Positions 7,519 through 14,690 of a stretch of DNA of 33,861 nt are shown here, in pieces (the stretch's first letter is position 1; each line of letters opens with the position of its first letter). Source of the stretch: an uncultured Acidobacteriota bacterium (GTDB taxonomy: Bacteria > Acidobacteriota > Thermoanaerobaculia > Gp7-AA8); assembly GCA_937870635.1 (NCBI GenBank), contig CALMZP010000124.1:1-33861 (forward strand), in the 5' to 3' direction. Below the pieces are notes generated by a model, which ran no database searches, was not told where the DNA came from, and was given only the letters and a program-made list of their open reading frames with translations. Both the position numbers and the translations under genes were made by a program.

Positions 7519-8799
7519 ATGCGCTACCTGCTGATTCTCTCGATTCTCGCCACCTCCGCATTCGGCCAGTCGCTCGATGAACGAGTCCGCCGCGAGCTGC
7601 CTTCGCTCGTCGAGACGTACAAGAAGCTTCATGCGGCGCCGGAGTTGTCGACGCAGGAGAAGAACAGCTCCGCGCTCCTCGCATCTCGCCTTCGCGAGCT
7701 CGGGTACGAGGTCACCGAGAAGTTCGGCCAGTATGCCGAGCCTGGTCTCACTTCGTACGGCGTGGTGGCCGTGATGAAGAACGGAGACGGCCCGGTGGTC
7801 CTCGTCCGGACGGACATGGATGCGCTGCCGGTCGCGGAACAGACGGGGCTTCCGTACGCGAGCGCGAACGCTGGCGTCATGCACGCCTGCGGACATGACA
7901 TCCACATGACCACGCTCCTGGGTACGGCGAAGATGCTCGCGGACCTGAAATCGCAATGGCGCGGTACGGCGATCCTCATCGGACAGCCGTCGGAGGAAAT
8001 CGCGCGCGGCGCCGCGGCGATGCTTCGCGCCGGACTGTACGAAAAGTTCCCGCGTCCGGCCTACGCAGTCGCTCTGCACGACTGGGCGCTCCTGCCAGCC
8101 GGAAAAGTCTCGTATCGCCCCGGATTCATCATGGCGGCCAGCGACGCCATCGACATCACCGTGCGCGGGCAGGGCGGCCACGGCGCGACGCCCGAGAAGA
8201 CGAAGGATCCGGTCGTCGTCGCCGCGGACCTCGTTCTCGCCCTGCAGCGGATCGTCAGCCGCGAAACATCCGCGCTGGATCCTGTCGTACTCACGGTCGG
8301 ATCGATCCACGGCGGCACGAAGCGCAACATCATCCCCGACGAAGTGAAACTCCTCATCACTTTGCGAACGTACAAATCCGAAGTCCGCGAGCGGGTTCTC
8401 GCGGCCATCGAGCGCACCGCGAAGGGAGTCGCCGCCACGGCCGGGATTCCGGCAGATCTCGCGCCGGTCATCACGATCCATCCCGGCGAGGCGACGCCGG
8501 CCACGTACAACGATCCGGCACTGGTCGAGCGCCTCGCAGGCGCAGTGCGCCGTGAGATCGGGGCGTCCGAGGTGGTGGAAGGGGACCAGGTGATGGTGAG
8601 CGAAGATTTCGGGAGATTCAGCGACAACCGCAAGATCCCCACCGCCATGCTCTTCCTCGGCGCCGGCGATCCGGCGGCAATCACCTCCGGCGCGGCACCG
8701 GCGCTTCACTCGAGCAAGTTTGCCCCGCCGCCCGAGGTGACGCTGCGGACGGGAGTGAGGACGTTGACGGCGATGGTGTTGGAGTTGATGCGCCGTTAA
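7519..8799 (+). CDS. secreted M20-family amidohydrolase / metallopeptidase
   Basis: A 426-residue zinc-dependent hydrolase with a signal peptide (MRYLLILSILATSAFGQ). Family M20D marks are present: LHAAPELSTQE near residue 35, the metal-binding DMDALPV near 97, HACGHDIHMTTLLG near 118, QPSEEIARGA near 153, and GQGGHGATPEKTKDPV near 216. Such enzymes remove acyl groups from amino acids or split small peptides; the exact substrate is unknown and the signal peptide places it in the periplasm or outside. The start has no Shine-Dalgarno, but a -10-like box lies just ahead. The TAA stop lies inside the first unit of the GTTAACG repeat. gatB runs divergently only 35 bases away. Confidence 0.93.
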   Translation: MRYLLILSILATSAFGQSLDERVRRELPSLVETYKKLHAAPELSTQEKNSSALLASRLRELGYEVTEKFGQYAEPGLTSYGVVAVMKNGDGPVVLVRTDMDALPVAEQTGLPYASANAGVMHACGHDIHMTTLLGTAKMLADLKSQWRGTAILIGQPSEEIARGAAAMLRAGLYEKFPRPAYAVALHDWALLPAGKVSYRPGFIMAASDAIDITVRGQGGHGATPEKTKDPVVVAADLVLALQRIVSRETSALDPVVLTVGSIHGGTKRNIIPDEVKLLITLRTYKSEVRERVLAAIERTAKGVAATAGIPADLAPVITIHPGEATPATYNDPALVERLAGAVRREIGASEVVEGDQVMVSEDFGRFSDNRKIPTAMLFLGAGDPAAITSGAAPALHSSKFAPPPEVTLRTGVRTLTAMVLELMRR

Positions 8800-8823
8800 C
8801 GGTTAACGGTTAACGGTTAACGG
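8795..8823. repeat. GTTAACG tandem repeat (period 7)
   Basis: Four perfect copies of GTTAACG. Each unit contains the self-complementary GTTAAC, so the array can pair with itself. It includes the stop codon of the amidohydrolase gene and ends 2 bases before the stop of the convergent debranching-enzyme gene. Confidence 0.9.
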
Positions 8824-8824
8824 C

Positions 8825-10870
8825 CTAGTCCCCGAGCACTCGCAAGCACCGCAGCACCTCGGCCACGCTCCACGCCTGCGCGGCGCAGCCGCGCGGGTGG
8901 AAAGGCGGTTCGGCGTCGAAGACTTCGCTGATCGTTCCGATGCACGCCTCGCCGAGGTGAGGACGGAAGCCGTCGAGTAGGTCGAGCGCTCCGGTGCGGT
9001 CGCCGGGATAGACGCGCATCCAGGCGTCGACGAAGGGTCCGATGAGCCACGCCCACACCGTTCCCTGATGGTAGGCGGCGTCGCGCGTGCGAAGGTCGCC
9101 GTGATACGTCGACTTGTAGTCGCGATGCGAGCGTGCGAGTGAGCGCAACCCCACGGGCGTCAGCAATTCGCGCCGGACGGCCTCGACGACATGAATCCAG
9201 CGCGAGCGATGGAGCACGGGATGATCGAGCGAAATTGAGAAGATCTGATTCGGCCGCAGGGCCGGATCGTCCTTCCCATCCTCGCCATCGACGACGTCAT
9301 AGAGGTGGAGTCCTTCTTCGTACCAGAAGCGCTCGTTGAACGATTCATACACGCGTGAAGCCAGCGAAGCCATTCGCGCCGCGGCCTGGCTGTCGCCAAA
9401 TTCAGTGAGGAAGTCTTCCAGGATTTTCAGCGCGTTGAAGAATAGCGCGTTGATCTCGACTGCTTTTCCGCGGCGCGGCGTGACGACCCATCCATCCACC
9501 TTCGCATCCATCCACGTCAGCTGATATCCCTCGGCCCCCTGCTCGAGAAGGCCGTCGTCCGGATCGACACCGATGTTGAAATCGGTTCCGTTGACGTGGT
9601 GGTCGATGATCTCGACGAGCTTCGGCAGGAGGACACGGACCGTCTCGCGATCACCCGTCGCGTCGAAGTATCGGCGGAGGGCGTGGAAGAACCACATCGT
9701 CGCGTCCGCCGTGTGATACAGCCCGGCGTTGTTCCCCTCGGGAAACATGTTGGGGATCAGGCCATCACGGATGTACGAAGCGAAGGTCCGGAGGATGTTG
9801 CCGGCCTCACGGTGGCGCCCGGTGACGAGCGTCAGTCCTTCGAGGCTGATCATCGTGTCGCGTCCCCAGTCGGTGAACCAGTGATAGCCCGCGATCACGG
9901 TGCGCGGCTCATCGCCCGCTGCGCGCAGACGGGCGTCGTCGGCCGCCCTCGAACCGGGACGGATCAGAAACTGGTCGGCCGCGAGGACGAGCTGTGAACC
10001 GAAGTTGTCGTCAGCGAAGCGCCCGGAAATGGAGAGCAACTTCTGACGGCGTTGCGTTTCGGCGGCCCGGCAATCATCGATCGTGAGCGCACGCACGACG
10101 TCCCACGGCTCGATGGAGGCAACGAGCCCGACGTCGACGCCGGGCTCCAGCGCGATGCGAATGACGCCCGGACTCCAGAGCGGACCTTCGTGGTCGTAGC
10201 CGCGGCTTTTCTCGAGTCGGTAATTGAGATCGCGCAGGGTCTTCGCGTCGCCGTCGAAGGAGCTGTTGCCGATCGTCACGATGCGCAGCGCCGGGAGCTG
10301 GGGATCGTTGGTGATCTCGAGCTCGCGGCCGTGCTCGGCGACGTGCCACTGATCCGGCAATTCGCCGCCGAGGAGTCCCTCATGCGGACGTGGATGAAGC
10401 GATGGACGAAGAGTCAGCGTCAGTCCCCGCTGATCGCTGAGGAGGCGATAGATGATGTACGTGGTGTTCTGAAGATGCGGCATCAGCACGCGCTTCTCGA
10501 GCCGGATTCCATCGCGGTTGAAACGCCAGACCGGCAATCCGGTTTCGAGTACGAACTCTTCGAGGACGTCGACGTGTGGATGGCGCGGGGCGGCCTGATC
10601 CTTCGACTCGTCTCCGCTCAGACACCAGGTGTCGCCGCCCGGGATCGTCAGCGACTCCTCGAGGTGGTTGAGCATCATGAAACGGCCGAGAGGCGAAGGG
10701 AGGGATGCGATCAGCTTTCCATGGAACCGGCGCGTACAGGCGCCGCCGATCGTCCCTGACGCATATCCGCCGAGGCCGTTGGTGACGAGCCATTCGCGTT
10801 CGAGGAGTTGTTCGAGCGGATCGCCGCGCTTCCATCCGGTCTGCAGCGGAAAGGGGTGGTCGGCAGGCAT
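8825..10870 (-). CDS. amylo-alpha-1,6-glucosidase (glycogen debranching enzyme)
   Basis: A 681-residue bacterial glycogen debranching enzyme. The N-terminal domain (about residues 8-240) opens with EREWLVTNGLGGYASGTIGG, the family signature, and RRFHGKLIA. The (alpha/alpha)6 glucosidase domain (about 270-670) contains GYHWFTDWGRDTMISLEGLTL, the conserved acidic active-site segment, and later YKSTYHGDLRTRDAAYHQGTVWAWLIGPF. It cleaves alpha-1,6 branches of glycogen or limit dextrin. The start ATG 10870 gives the family N-terminus; the frame stays open for 117 more codons upstream, but those codons are antisense to the hydrolase gene and do not look like the family. No Shine-Dalgarno seen. Other glycogen genes are not nearby. 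Confidence 0.94.
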   Translation of the reverse strand: MPADHPFPLQTGWKRGDPLEQLLEREWLVTNGLGGYASGTIGGACTRRFHGKLIASLPSPLGRFMMLNHLEESLTIPGGDTWCLSGDESKDQAAPRHPHVDVLEEFVLETGLPVWRFNRDGIRLEKRVLMPHLQNTTYIIYRLLSDQRGLTLTLRPSLHPRPHEGLLGGELPDQWHVAEHGRELEITNDPQLPALRIVTIGNSSFDGDAKTLRDLNYRLEKSRGYDHEGPLWSPGVIRIALEPGVDVGLVASIEPWDVVRALTIDDCRAAETQRRQKLLSISGRFADDNFGSQLVLAADQFLIRPGSRAADDARLRAAGDEPRTVIAGYHWFTDWGRDTMISLEGLTLVTGRHREAGNILRTFASYIRDGLIPNMFPEGNNAGLYHTADATMWFFHALRRYFDATGDRETVRVLLPKLVEIIDHHVNGTDFNIGVDPDDGLLEQGAEGYQLTWMDAKVDGWVVTPRRGKAVEINALFFNALKILEDFLTEFGDSQAAARMASLASRVYESFNERFWYEEGLHLYDVVDGEDGKDDPALRPNQIFSISLDHPVLHRSRWIHVVEAVRRELLTPVGLRSLARSHRDYKSTYHGDLRTRDAAYHQGTVWAWLIGPFVDAWMRVYPGDRTGALDLLDGFRPHLGEACIGTISEVFDAEPPFHPRGCAAQAWSVAEVLRCLRVLGD

Positions 10871-10916
10871 CGCGCCGTGACGTGCTGAACTTGTGCCCGG
10901 ACGATATGCTCCGCTG

Positions 10917-11537
10917 GTGGAACCGGACGATTTCCTGGCCGACGGCCCCGAGGGCGGGCCGATTTTTCTCTTCGCGCACGGTGCGGGCGGCGCGATGGAT
11001 ACGCCCTTCATGAATCGCGTCGCGGCGGGCCTCGCTGACCGCGGCGTCCGGGTCCTTCGCTTCGAGTTCCCGTACATGCGGGCGCGCCGCGAAGGCAAAC
11101 GGTCGGGCGCGCCCGACCGGCAACCCGTCCTCCTCGATTCATGGCGCGATGCGATCCGGCGATCGGGCGCCGAGCGGCCGTTCGTCGGGGGCAAATCGCT
11201 CGGAGGGAGGATGGCCAGCATGGTTGCCGACGAAATGAAGGCCGCCGGGCTGGTGTGCTTCGGTTACCCATTCCACCCGCCCGGCAATCCCGAGCGTACT
11301 CGGGTGGAGCACCTGCGGTCGATCGCCACGCCGACGCTGATCATCCAGGGCGAGCGCGATTCGTTCGGAATTCCGGAAGAGGTTGCAGGCTATGGACTTG
11401 GAGCCGCAATCCGCGTGGAGTGGCTGCGCGACGGCGATCATTCGTTCAAACCGCGCCGGGCTTCGGGTGTAACCGAGTTGGAGAATGTTCACCGCGCGAT
11501 CGCGCTGGCGGCCAATTTCATTCGCAGGCAGGACTAG
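10917..11537 (+). CDS. alpha/beta hydrolase (KANL3/Tex30-like dienelactone-hydrolase fold)
   Basis: A 206-residue single-domain alpha/beta hydrolase. FLFAHGAGGAMDTPFM forms the oxyanion region, FVGGKSLGGRMAS is the nucleophile elbow (GKSLGG, Ser nucleophile), TLIIQGERDSFG supplies the acid and GDHSFKP the His. This motif set is that of the KANL3/Tex30 group, whose substrates are poorly known. The start is unsure: GTG 10917 is preferred because a -10-like TATGCT (10905-10910) lies 6 bases upstream, as at other genes here; GTG 10893 would add eight residues. It is divergent from the debranching enzyme and followed after 15 bases by a receiver gene. Substrate unknown. Confidence 0.86.
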   Translation: MEPDDFLADGPEGGPIFLFAHGAGGAMDTPFMNRVAAGLADRGVRVLRFEFPYMRARREGKRSGAPDRQPVLLDSWRDAIRRSGAERPFVGGKSLGGRMASMVADEMKAAGLVCFGYPFHPPGNPERTRVEHLRSIATPTLIIQGERDSFGIPEEVAGYGLGAAIRVEWLRDGDHSFKPRRASGVTELENVHRAIALAANFIRRQD

Positions 11538-11552
11538 CTTTTCTCCATCCCT

Positions 11553-11966
11553 ATGCCACACAATTCCCTTCCCATGCTGCCCAAAGCCCTGGTCGTCGAA
11601 GACGATTCCGCTACGCGTGAGGCGTTGCGCAAAATCGTCCGGGATGAGGGCTTTGAAGTCGATGCGGTGGCCGAAGGGGAGAGCGCCCTCCAGTTGATCC
11701 TGACGCAGCGGTACGCGGTCGTGGTTCTCGACATCGTTCTGCCCGGGATGAGCGGTGCCGAAGTGATGGAGGAGCTCCTCGAGACCTCTCCGGACATCCT
11801 CGAATCGATCGTCGTGGTCACGGGCCTCGACGTCGCCGAGATCCGCAAGCTGTATCCGGGCGTGCGCGACGCCCTCGGCAAACCGGTGTTTCCGTCGCGC
11901 CTTCGCAAAGCGGTGCGCCGCTTCCTGCCGGGTGCGGACGAGGCCAGCGGCATCATCGTCGCTTAG
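11553..11966 (+). CDS. stand-alone response-regulator receiver protein
   Basis: A 137-residue CheY-like receiver without output domain. The acidic pair is in ALVVEDD, the phosphoacceptor Asp in VVVLDIVLPGMSG, the conserved Thr in VVVTGLD and the Lys in LGKPVFP. It would take a phosphoryl group from a histidine kinase encoded elsewhere and signal by protein contact. The start ATG 11553 is used; ATG 11571 is possible. TAGCTT at 11535-11540 could be a -10 box, overlapping the stop of the hydrolase gene. It is one of three stand-alone receivers in the window. Confidence 0.9.
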   Translation: MPHNSLPMLPKALVVEDDSATREALRKIVRDEGFEVDAVAEGESALQLILTQRYAVVVLDIVLPGMSGAEVMEELLETSPDILESIVVVTGLDVAEIRKLYPGVRDALGKPVFPSRLRKAVRRFLPGADEASGIIVA

Positions 11967-11993
11967 GCCACGACACGTCATTCTGAGTGACTC

Positions 11994-12095
11994 TGTCATC
12001 CCGAGCGTAGCGAGGGACCTGGGTGGGCGGGAGGCGCGAAACACGATCCTCGAGCCGCCCGACCTCCAGGTCCCTCGCTAACGCCCGGGATGACA
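11994..12095. repeat. long inverted repeat, copy 1 (TGTCATCCCGAGCG type)
   Basis: The left arm starts TGTCATCCCGAGCGTAGCG and the right arm ends with its near-complement (CGCTAACGCCCGGGATGACA), about 30 pairing bases on each side of a ~42-base centre. A second copy with almost the same arms but a different centre lies at 27015-27120. It lies between convergent receiver genes. Confidence 0.9.
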
Positions 12096-12140
12096 CATCG
12101 ACACTTCGGCGTCTGCGCGCATCAGGATGACGTGACCGCA

Positions 12141-12168
12141 GCACCGAGCACCGGGCACCAGGCACCGG
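12141..12168. repeat. GCACCGG-type tandem repeat (period 7)
   Basis: Four 7-base units (GCACCGA, GCACCGG, GCACCAG, GCACCGG) directly before the stop codon of the minus-strand receiver gene. Unlike the others, no inverted partner is present. Confidence 0.75.
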
Positions 12169-12170
12169 AC

Positions 12171-12554
12171 TCAGTCCATTGCGCGAGTCGTCAGGAGCCC
12201 GTTCACGACGTTGATGAACTGATCGATGTCGAAGGGCTTGCGGATCACGGCTTTCACGACCTTGGAATCGAATACCATCGAGCGCGCCACACCCGACGCA
12301 GTGCAGACGAGGACCGGGACCTTCGTCTGCTGGCTGGAAAGGTAGTCGACGACATCCTGGCCGCTGGACGTGGGCATCATGAGATCGAGGATGACGATCG
12401 AATACGGGCGCGATCGAATGAGCTCGATCGCTTCCCGTCCGTTCGAAGCGACCTCCGTGTGATGGCCGAAGCGGGTAAGGAGGGCCGACAGCAGTTTCTG
12501 CGTCGGCTCGTCATCGTCGACGATGAGGATCGGGTGATCCTGCGAAGCGGTCAT
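12171..12554 (-). CDS. stand-alone response-regulator receiver protein
   Basis: A 127-residue receiver. ILIVDDDE holds the acidic pair, IVILDLMMPTSSG the phosphoacceptor Asp, LVCTASG the Thr and VIRKPFDIDQFI the Lys-Pro switch. No output domain follows. A TATAGT on this strand (12570-12565) lies 10 bases before ATG 12554 and only 1 base before the in-frame ATG 12563, so I prefer 12554 (MTASQDHP). It is convergent with the receiver at 11553 and divergent from tRNA-Arg/prs. The cognate kinase is not in the window. Confidence 0.9.
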   Translation of the reverse strand: MTASQDHPILIVDDDEPTQKLLSALLTRFGHHTEVASNGREAIELIRSRPYSIVILDLMMPTSSGQDVVDYLSSQQTKVPVLVCTASGVARSMVFDSKVVKAVIRKPFDIDQFINVVNGLLTTRAMD

Positions 12555-12636
12555 GAACGACATAACTATAATCGATCGCCTGAAATGAGCAGTTGCCGCA
12601 AGGTGTTCGGCACCATAGAATCAAAACGCTTCCCGC

Positions 12637-12713
<77 letters not shown>

Positions 12714-12743
12714 CTTCCTCCCTTCGAACCTGTTTTCGATCTG

Positions 12744-12749
12744 TATAAT
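12744..12749 (+). promoter_or_regulatory. -10 box of prs
   Basis: Perfect TATAAT 8 bases before the TTG start of prs. Transcription would begin about 2 bases ahead of the start codon. The only -35 candidate (TTCGAA, 12723-12728) is weak. Confidence 0.6.
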
Positions 12750-12757
12750 CACGCCGC

Positions 12758-13702
12758 TTGTACGGTCCGCTGAAGATTTTCTCCGGTCGCGCACATCCCG
12801 GTCTCACCAACGAGATCTGCGCGCGCCTCGGCGTCGAGCCGGGACACATGACCCTCTACAGCTTCGCCGACGGCGAAAACTACTGCCAGATCGACGAGAA
12901 CGTGCGCGGCGCCGACGTCTTCGTCATCCAGCCCACGTGCCCTCCGGTGAACGACCACGTGATGGAGCTCCTCATCATGCTGGACGCCTTCAAACGGTCA
13001 TCCGCGCGGCGGGTCACGGCGGTCATTCCGTACTACGGCTACGCGCGGCAGGACCGGAAAGACAAGCCCCGCGTTCCCATCACCTCGAAGCTGGTGGCCG
13101 ATCTGATCACCGCCGCCGGCGCCGACCGCGTCCTCACCCTCGACCTCCATGCCTCGCAGATTCAGGGCTTCTTCAACATCCCCGTCGATCATCTCTTCGC
13201 CGCGCCGGTGATCGTGGGCCACCTGAAGAAGCTCGATCTTCCTGACCTGACCATCGTTTCGCCCGATGCCGGCGGCGTCGAGCGCGCCCGCGCCTACGCC
13301 AAACGCCTCGGCGCGTCGCTGGCGATCATCGACAAGCGGCGCGTCGCCGCGAACCAGACCGAGGTGATGAACATCATCGGGGATGTCACGGACAGGAATG
13401 TGTTCATCGTCGACGACATCATCGACACGGCCGGGACGCTGATCCACTCTGTCGAAGCCCTGCTCAAGCAGGGAGCTCGGTCGATCTCGGCCTCCTGCAC
13501 GCACGCTGTCCTGTCGGGTCCGGCCGTGAGCCGGATCAACGGCTCGGCGCTCGACCAGGTGGTCACGACGAACAGCATGCCCACGGCGGACAAGGAAGCG
13601 GAGTGTTCGAAGCTCCGTACGCTCTCCATCGCCGACCTGCTCGGCGAGGCCATCAACAGGATTCACAACGAGGACTCGGTCTCCTCGCTGTTTGAGATGT
13701 GA
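12758..13702 (+). CDS. prs: ribose-phosphate pyrophosphokinase (PRPP synthetase)
   Basis: A 314-residue PRPP synthetase of standard length, making PRPP from ribose 5-phosphate and ATP for nucleotide, His and Trp synthesis. Class I marks are in order: KIFSGRAHPGL at the N-terminus, FADGENYCQIDENVRG, the flexible-loop/ATP segment YYGYARQDRKDKPR, the metal-binding LDLHASQIQGFF, SPDAGGVERAR, and the PRPP-binding VFIVDDIIDTAGTL. The start is TTG 12758; no ATG or GTG fits, and the second residues align with the family start. There is no Shine-Dalgarno site and a TATAAT lies just upstream, so the mRNA looks leaderless despite a TTG start, which is unusual. prs next to the L25 gene is a common bacterial order. 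Confidence 0.96.
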   Translation: MYGPLKIFSGRAHPGLTNEICARLGVEPGHMTLYSFADGENYCQIDENVRGADVFVIQPTCPPVNDHVMELLIMLDAFKRSSARRVTAVIPYYGYARQDRKDKPRVPITSKLVADLITAAGADRVLTLDLHASQIQGFFNIPVDHLFAAPVIVGHLKKLDLPDLTIVSPDAGGVERARAYAKRLGASLAIIDKRRVAANQTEVMNIIGDVTDRNVFIVDDIIDTAGTLIHSVEALLKQGARSISASCTHAVLSGPAVSRINGSALDQVVTTNSMPTADKEAECSKLRTLSIADLLGEAINRIHNEDSVSSLFEM

Positions 13703-13708
13703 GGCCAA

Positions 13709-13789
13709 TTTTAGATTTTGGATTTTGGATTTTGGATTTGAGAAACAGGGCGCGTTTCAGTCCAAAATCCAAAATCCAAAATCCAAAAT
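13709..13789. repeat. ATTTTGG/CCAAAAT inverted repeat, copy 1
   Basis: Tandem 7-base units of the TTTTGGA type (13709-13739) and, after a ~28-base centre, the inverted units (CCAAAATC) to 13789. The arms of about 30 bases would form a long A/T-rich stem. It lies between prs and the L25 gene. The same repeat recurs at 15816-15906 and 17982-18063. Confidence 0.9.
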
Positions 13790-13936
13790 GCTGATAAGCT
13801 CCTTCCCGTCAGGAACTTAGGCGAGGGCGCCGCGACCCGGGCCGGCAGTCCCGCATCTGGCTTAAGTGCTTCGGGAATAATGTTTTGCGGCTCAGACTTT
13901 CTGTGCTGCTGTCGGAAATTATCAAGAGGAGTCACC

Positions 13937-14605
13937 ATGGCTGAGGTCACGTTAGAAGTTTCCCGCCGCGAGAGCACGGGCAAGGGAGTGGCGCGGAAGC
14001 TCCGCGCGTCGGGCAGGATCCCGGCGGTCGTTTACGGCGGGCATCGCGATCCGGTGGCGATTGAAGTCGATCGCAAGTCGGTGGCTGAGCTCGTCCAGAA
14101 AGGCGAACATGGCGTCCGTTCCATCTTCCTCCTGAAGATGGCCGGGACGGATCAGCAGCGCCACGCCATGATCAAGGACATCCAGATCGATCCGATCTCG
14201 CGCAAGATGACGCACATCGACTTTGTCCGCGTGCTCATGGACGAGGTTGTGCGCGTGAGCATCCCGGTGCACCTCAACGGCACCCCGATCGGAGTCAAAG
14301 AGGGAGGTCTTCTCGACTTCCAGGTTCGCGAGCTTCACGTCGAATGTCTCCCGAACGCGATCCCGGACACGATCGAAGTCGACGTGTCCGAGCTCGGTCA
14401 TCACGACTACCTGCGCGTCAGCGATCTGAAAGCTCCGCAGGGCGTGAAGGTTCTCGACGACCCGGATCGTGTGGTCGTCGGTGTCACGCATGCGAAGGCT
14501 GAGGTTGTGCCGGAAGCTGCCGAAGTGGCGGCGACCGAAACGCCGGCCGAGCCCGAAGTCATCAAGAAGGGCAAGACCGACGAAGAAGAGCCGGCGAAGA
14601 AGTAA
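13937..14605 (+). CDS. rplY: 50S ribosomal protein L25 (long, Ctc-type)
   Basis: A 222-residue member of the long L25/Ctc family, which binds 5S rRNA in the large subunit. The N-terminal L25 domain (to about residue 95) shows RRESTGKGVARKLRASGRIPAVVYGG and HAMIKDIQIDPISRKMTHIDFVRV; the C-terminal TL5-like domain follows (IPVHLNGTPIGVKEGG, LPNAIPDTIEVDVSEL, HHDYLRVSDLK). The last 40 residues are an acidic/basic Glu-Ala-Lys tail. ATG 13937 is chosen because AAGAGGAG (13924-13931) lies 5 bases upstream, one of the few good Shine-Dalgarno sites here; an upstream ATG at 13880 gives a non-family extension. A strong terminator follows. Confidence 0.95.
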   Translation: MAEVTLEVSRRESTGKGVARKLRASGRIPAVVYGGHRDPVAIEVDRKSVAELVQKGEHGVRSIFLLKMAGTDQQRHAMIKDIQIDPISRKMTHIDFVRVLMDEVVRVSIPVHLNGTPIGVKEGGLLDFQVRELHVECLPNAIPDTIEVDVSELGHHDYLRVSDLKAPQGVKVLDDPDRVVVGVTHAKAEVVPEAAEVAATETPAEPEVIKKGKTDEEEPAKK

Positions 14606-14617
14606 TCCGAAGAGTTT

Positions 14618-14643
14618 GCGGGCGAGATCGCCCGCGGCTCCAC
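14618..14643. repeat. GC-rich palindrome, partial copy (GCGGGCGA...CGCCCGC)
   Basis: GCGGGCGAGATCGCCCGC is self-complementary and is followed by GGCTCCAC, the same flank found in the larger copies at 22047-22114 and inside dnaE2 at 27565-27600. It lies between the L25 stop codon and the terminator. Confidence 0.65.
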
Positions 14644-14675
14644 AAAAAGCCCCGCGTCGCGGGGCTTTTTCTTTT
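14644..14675 (+). terminator. rho-independent terminator after L25
   Basis: AAAAAGCCCCGC-GTC-GCGGGGCTTTTT followed by CTTTT: a very strong hairpin with a T tract. It separates L25 from the next promoter, whose -10 box (14677-14682) begins right after the T tract. Confidence 0.93.
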
Positions 14676-14676
14676 C

Positions 14677-14682
14677 TACAAT
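14677..14682 (+). promoter_or_regulatory. -10 box of the AhpD-like gene
   Basis: TACAAT 8 bases ahead of ATG 14691, directly behind the L25 terminator. Transcription would start 1-2 bases before the ATG; no Shine-Dalgarno site is present. Confidence 0.5.
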
Positions 14683-14690
14683 ACGCGCCC

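Noticed and set aside
7513-8709. 398-codon open frame opposite the M20 gene
   Set aside because: High GC keeps antisense frames open; the encoded protein is Arg/Asp-rich without motifs, while the plus strand carries all M20 catalytic motifs.
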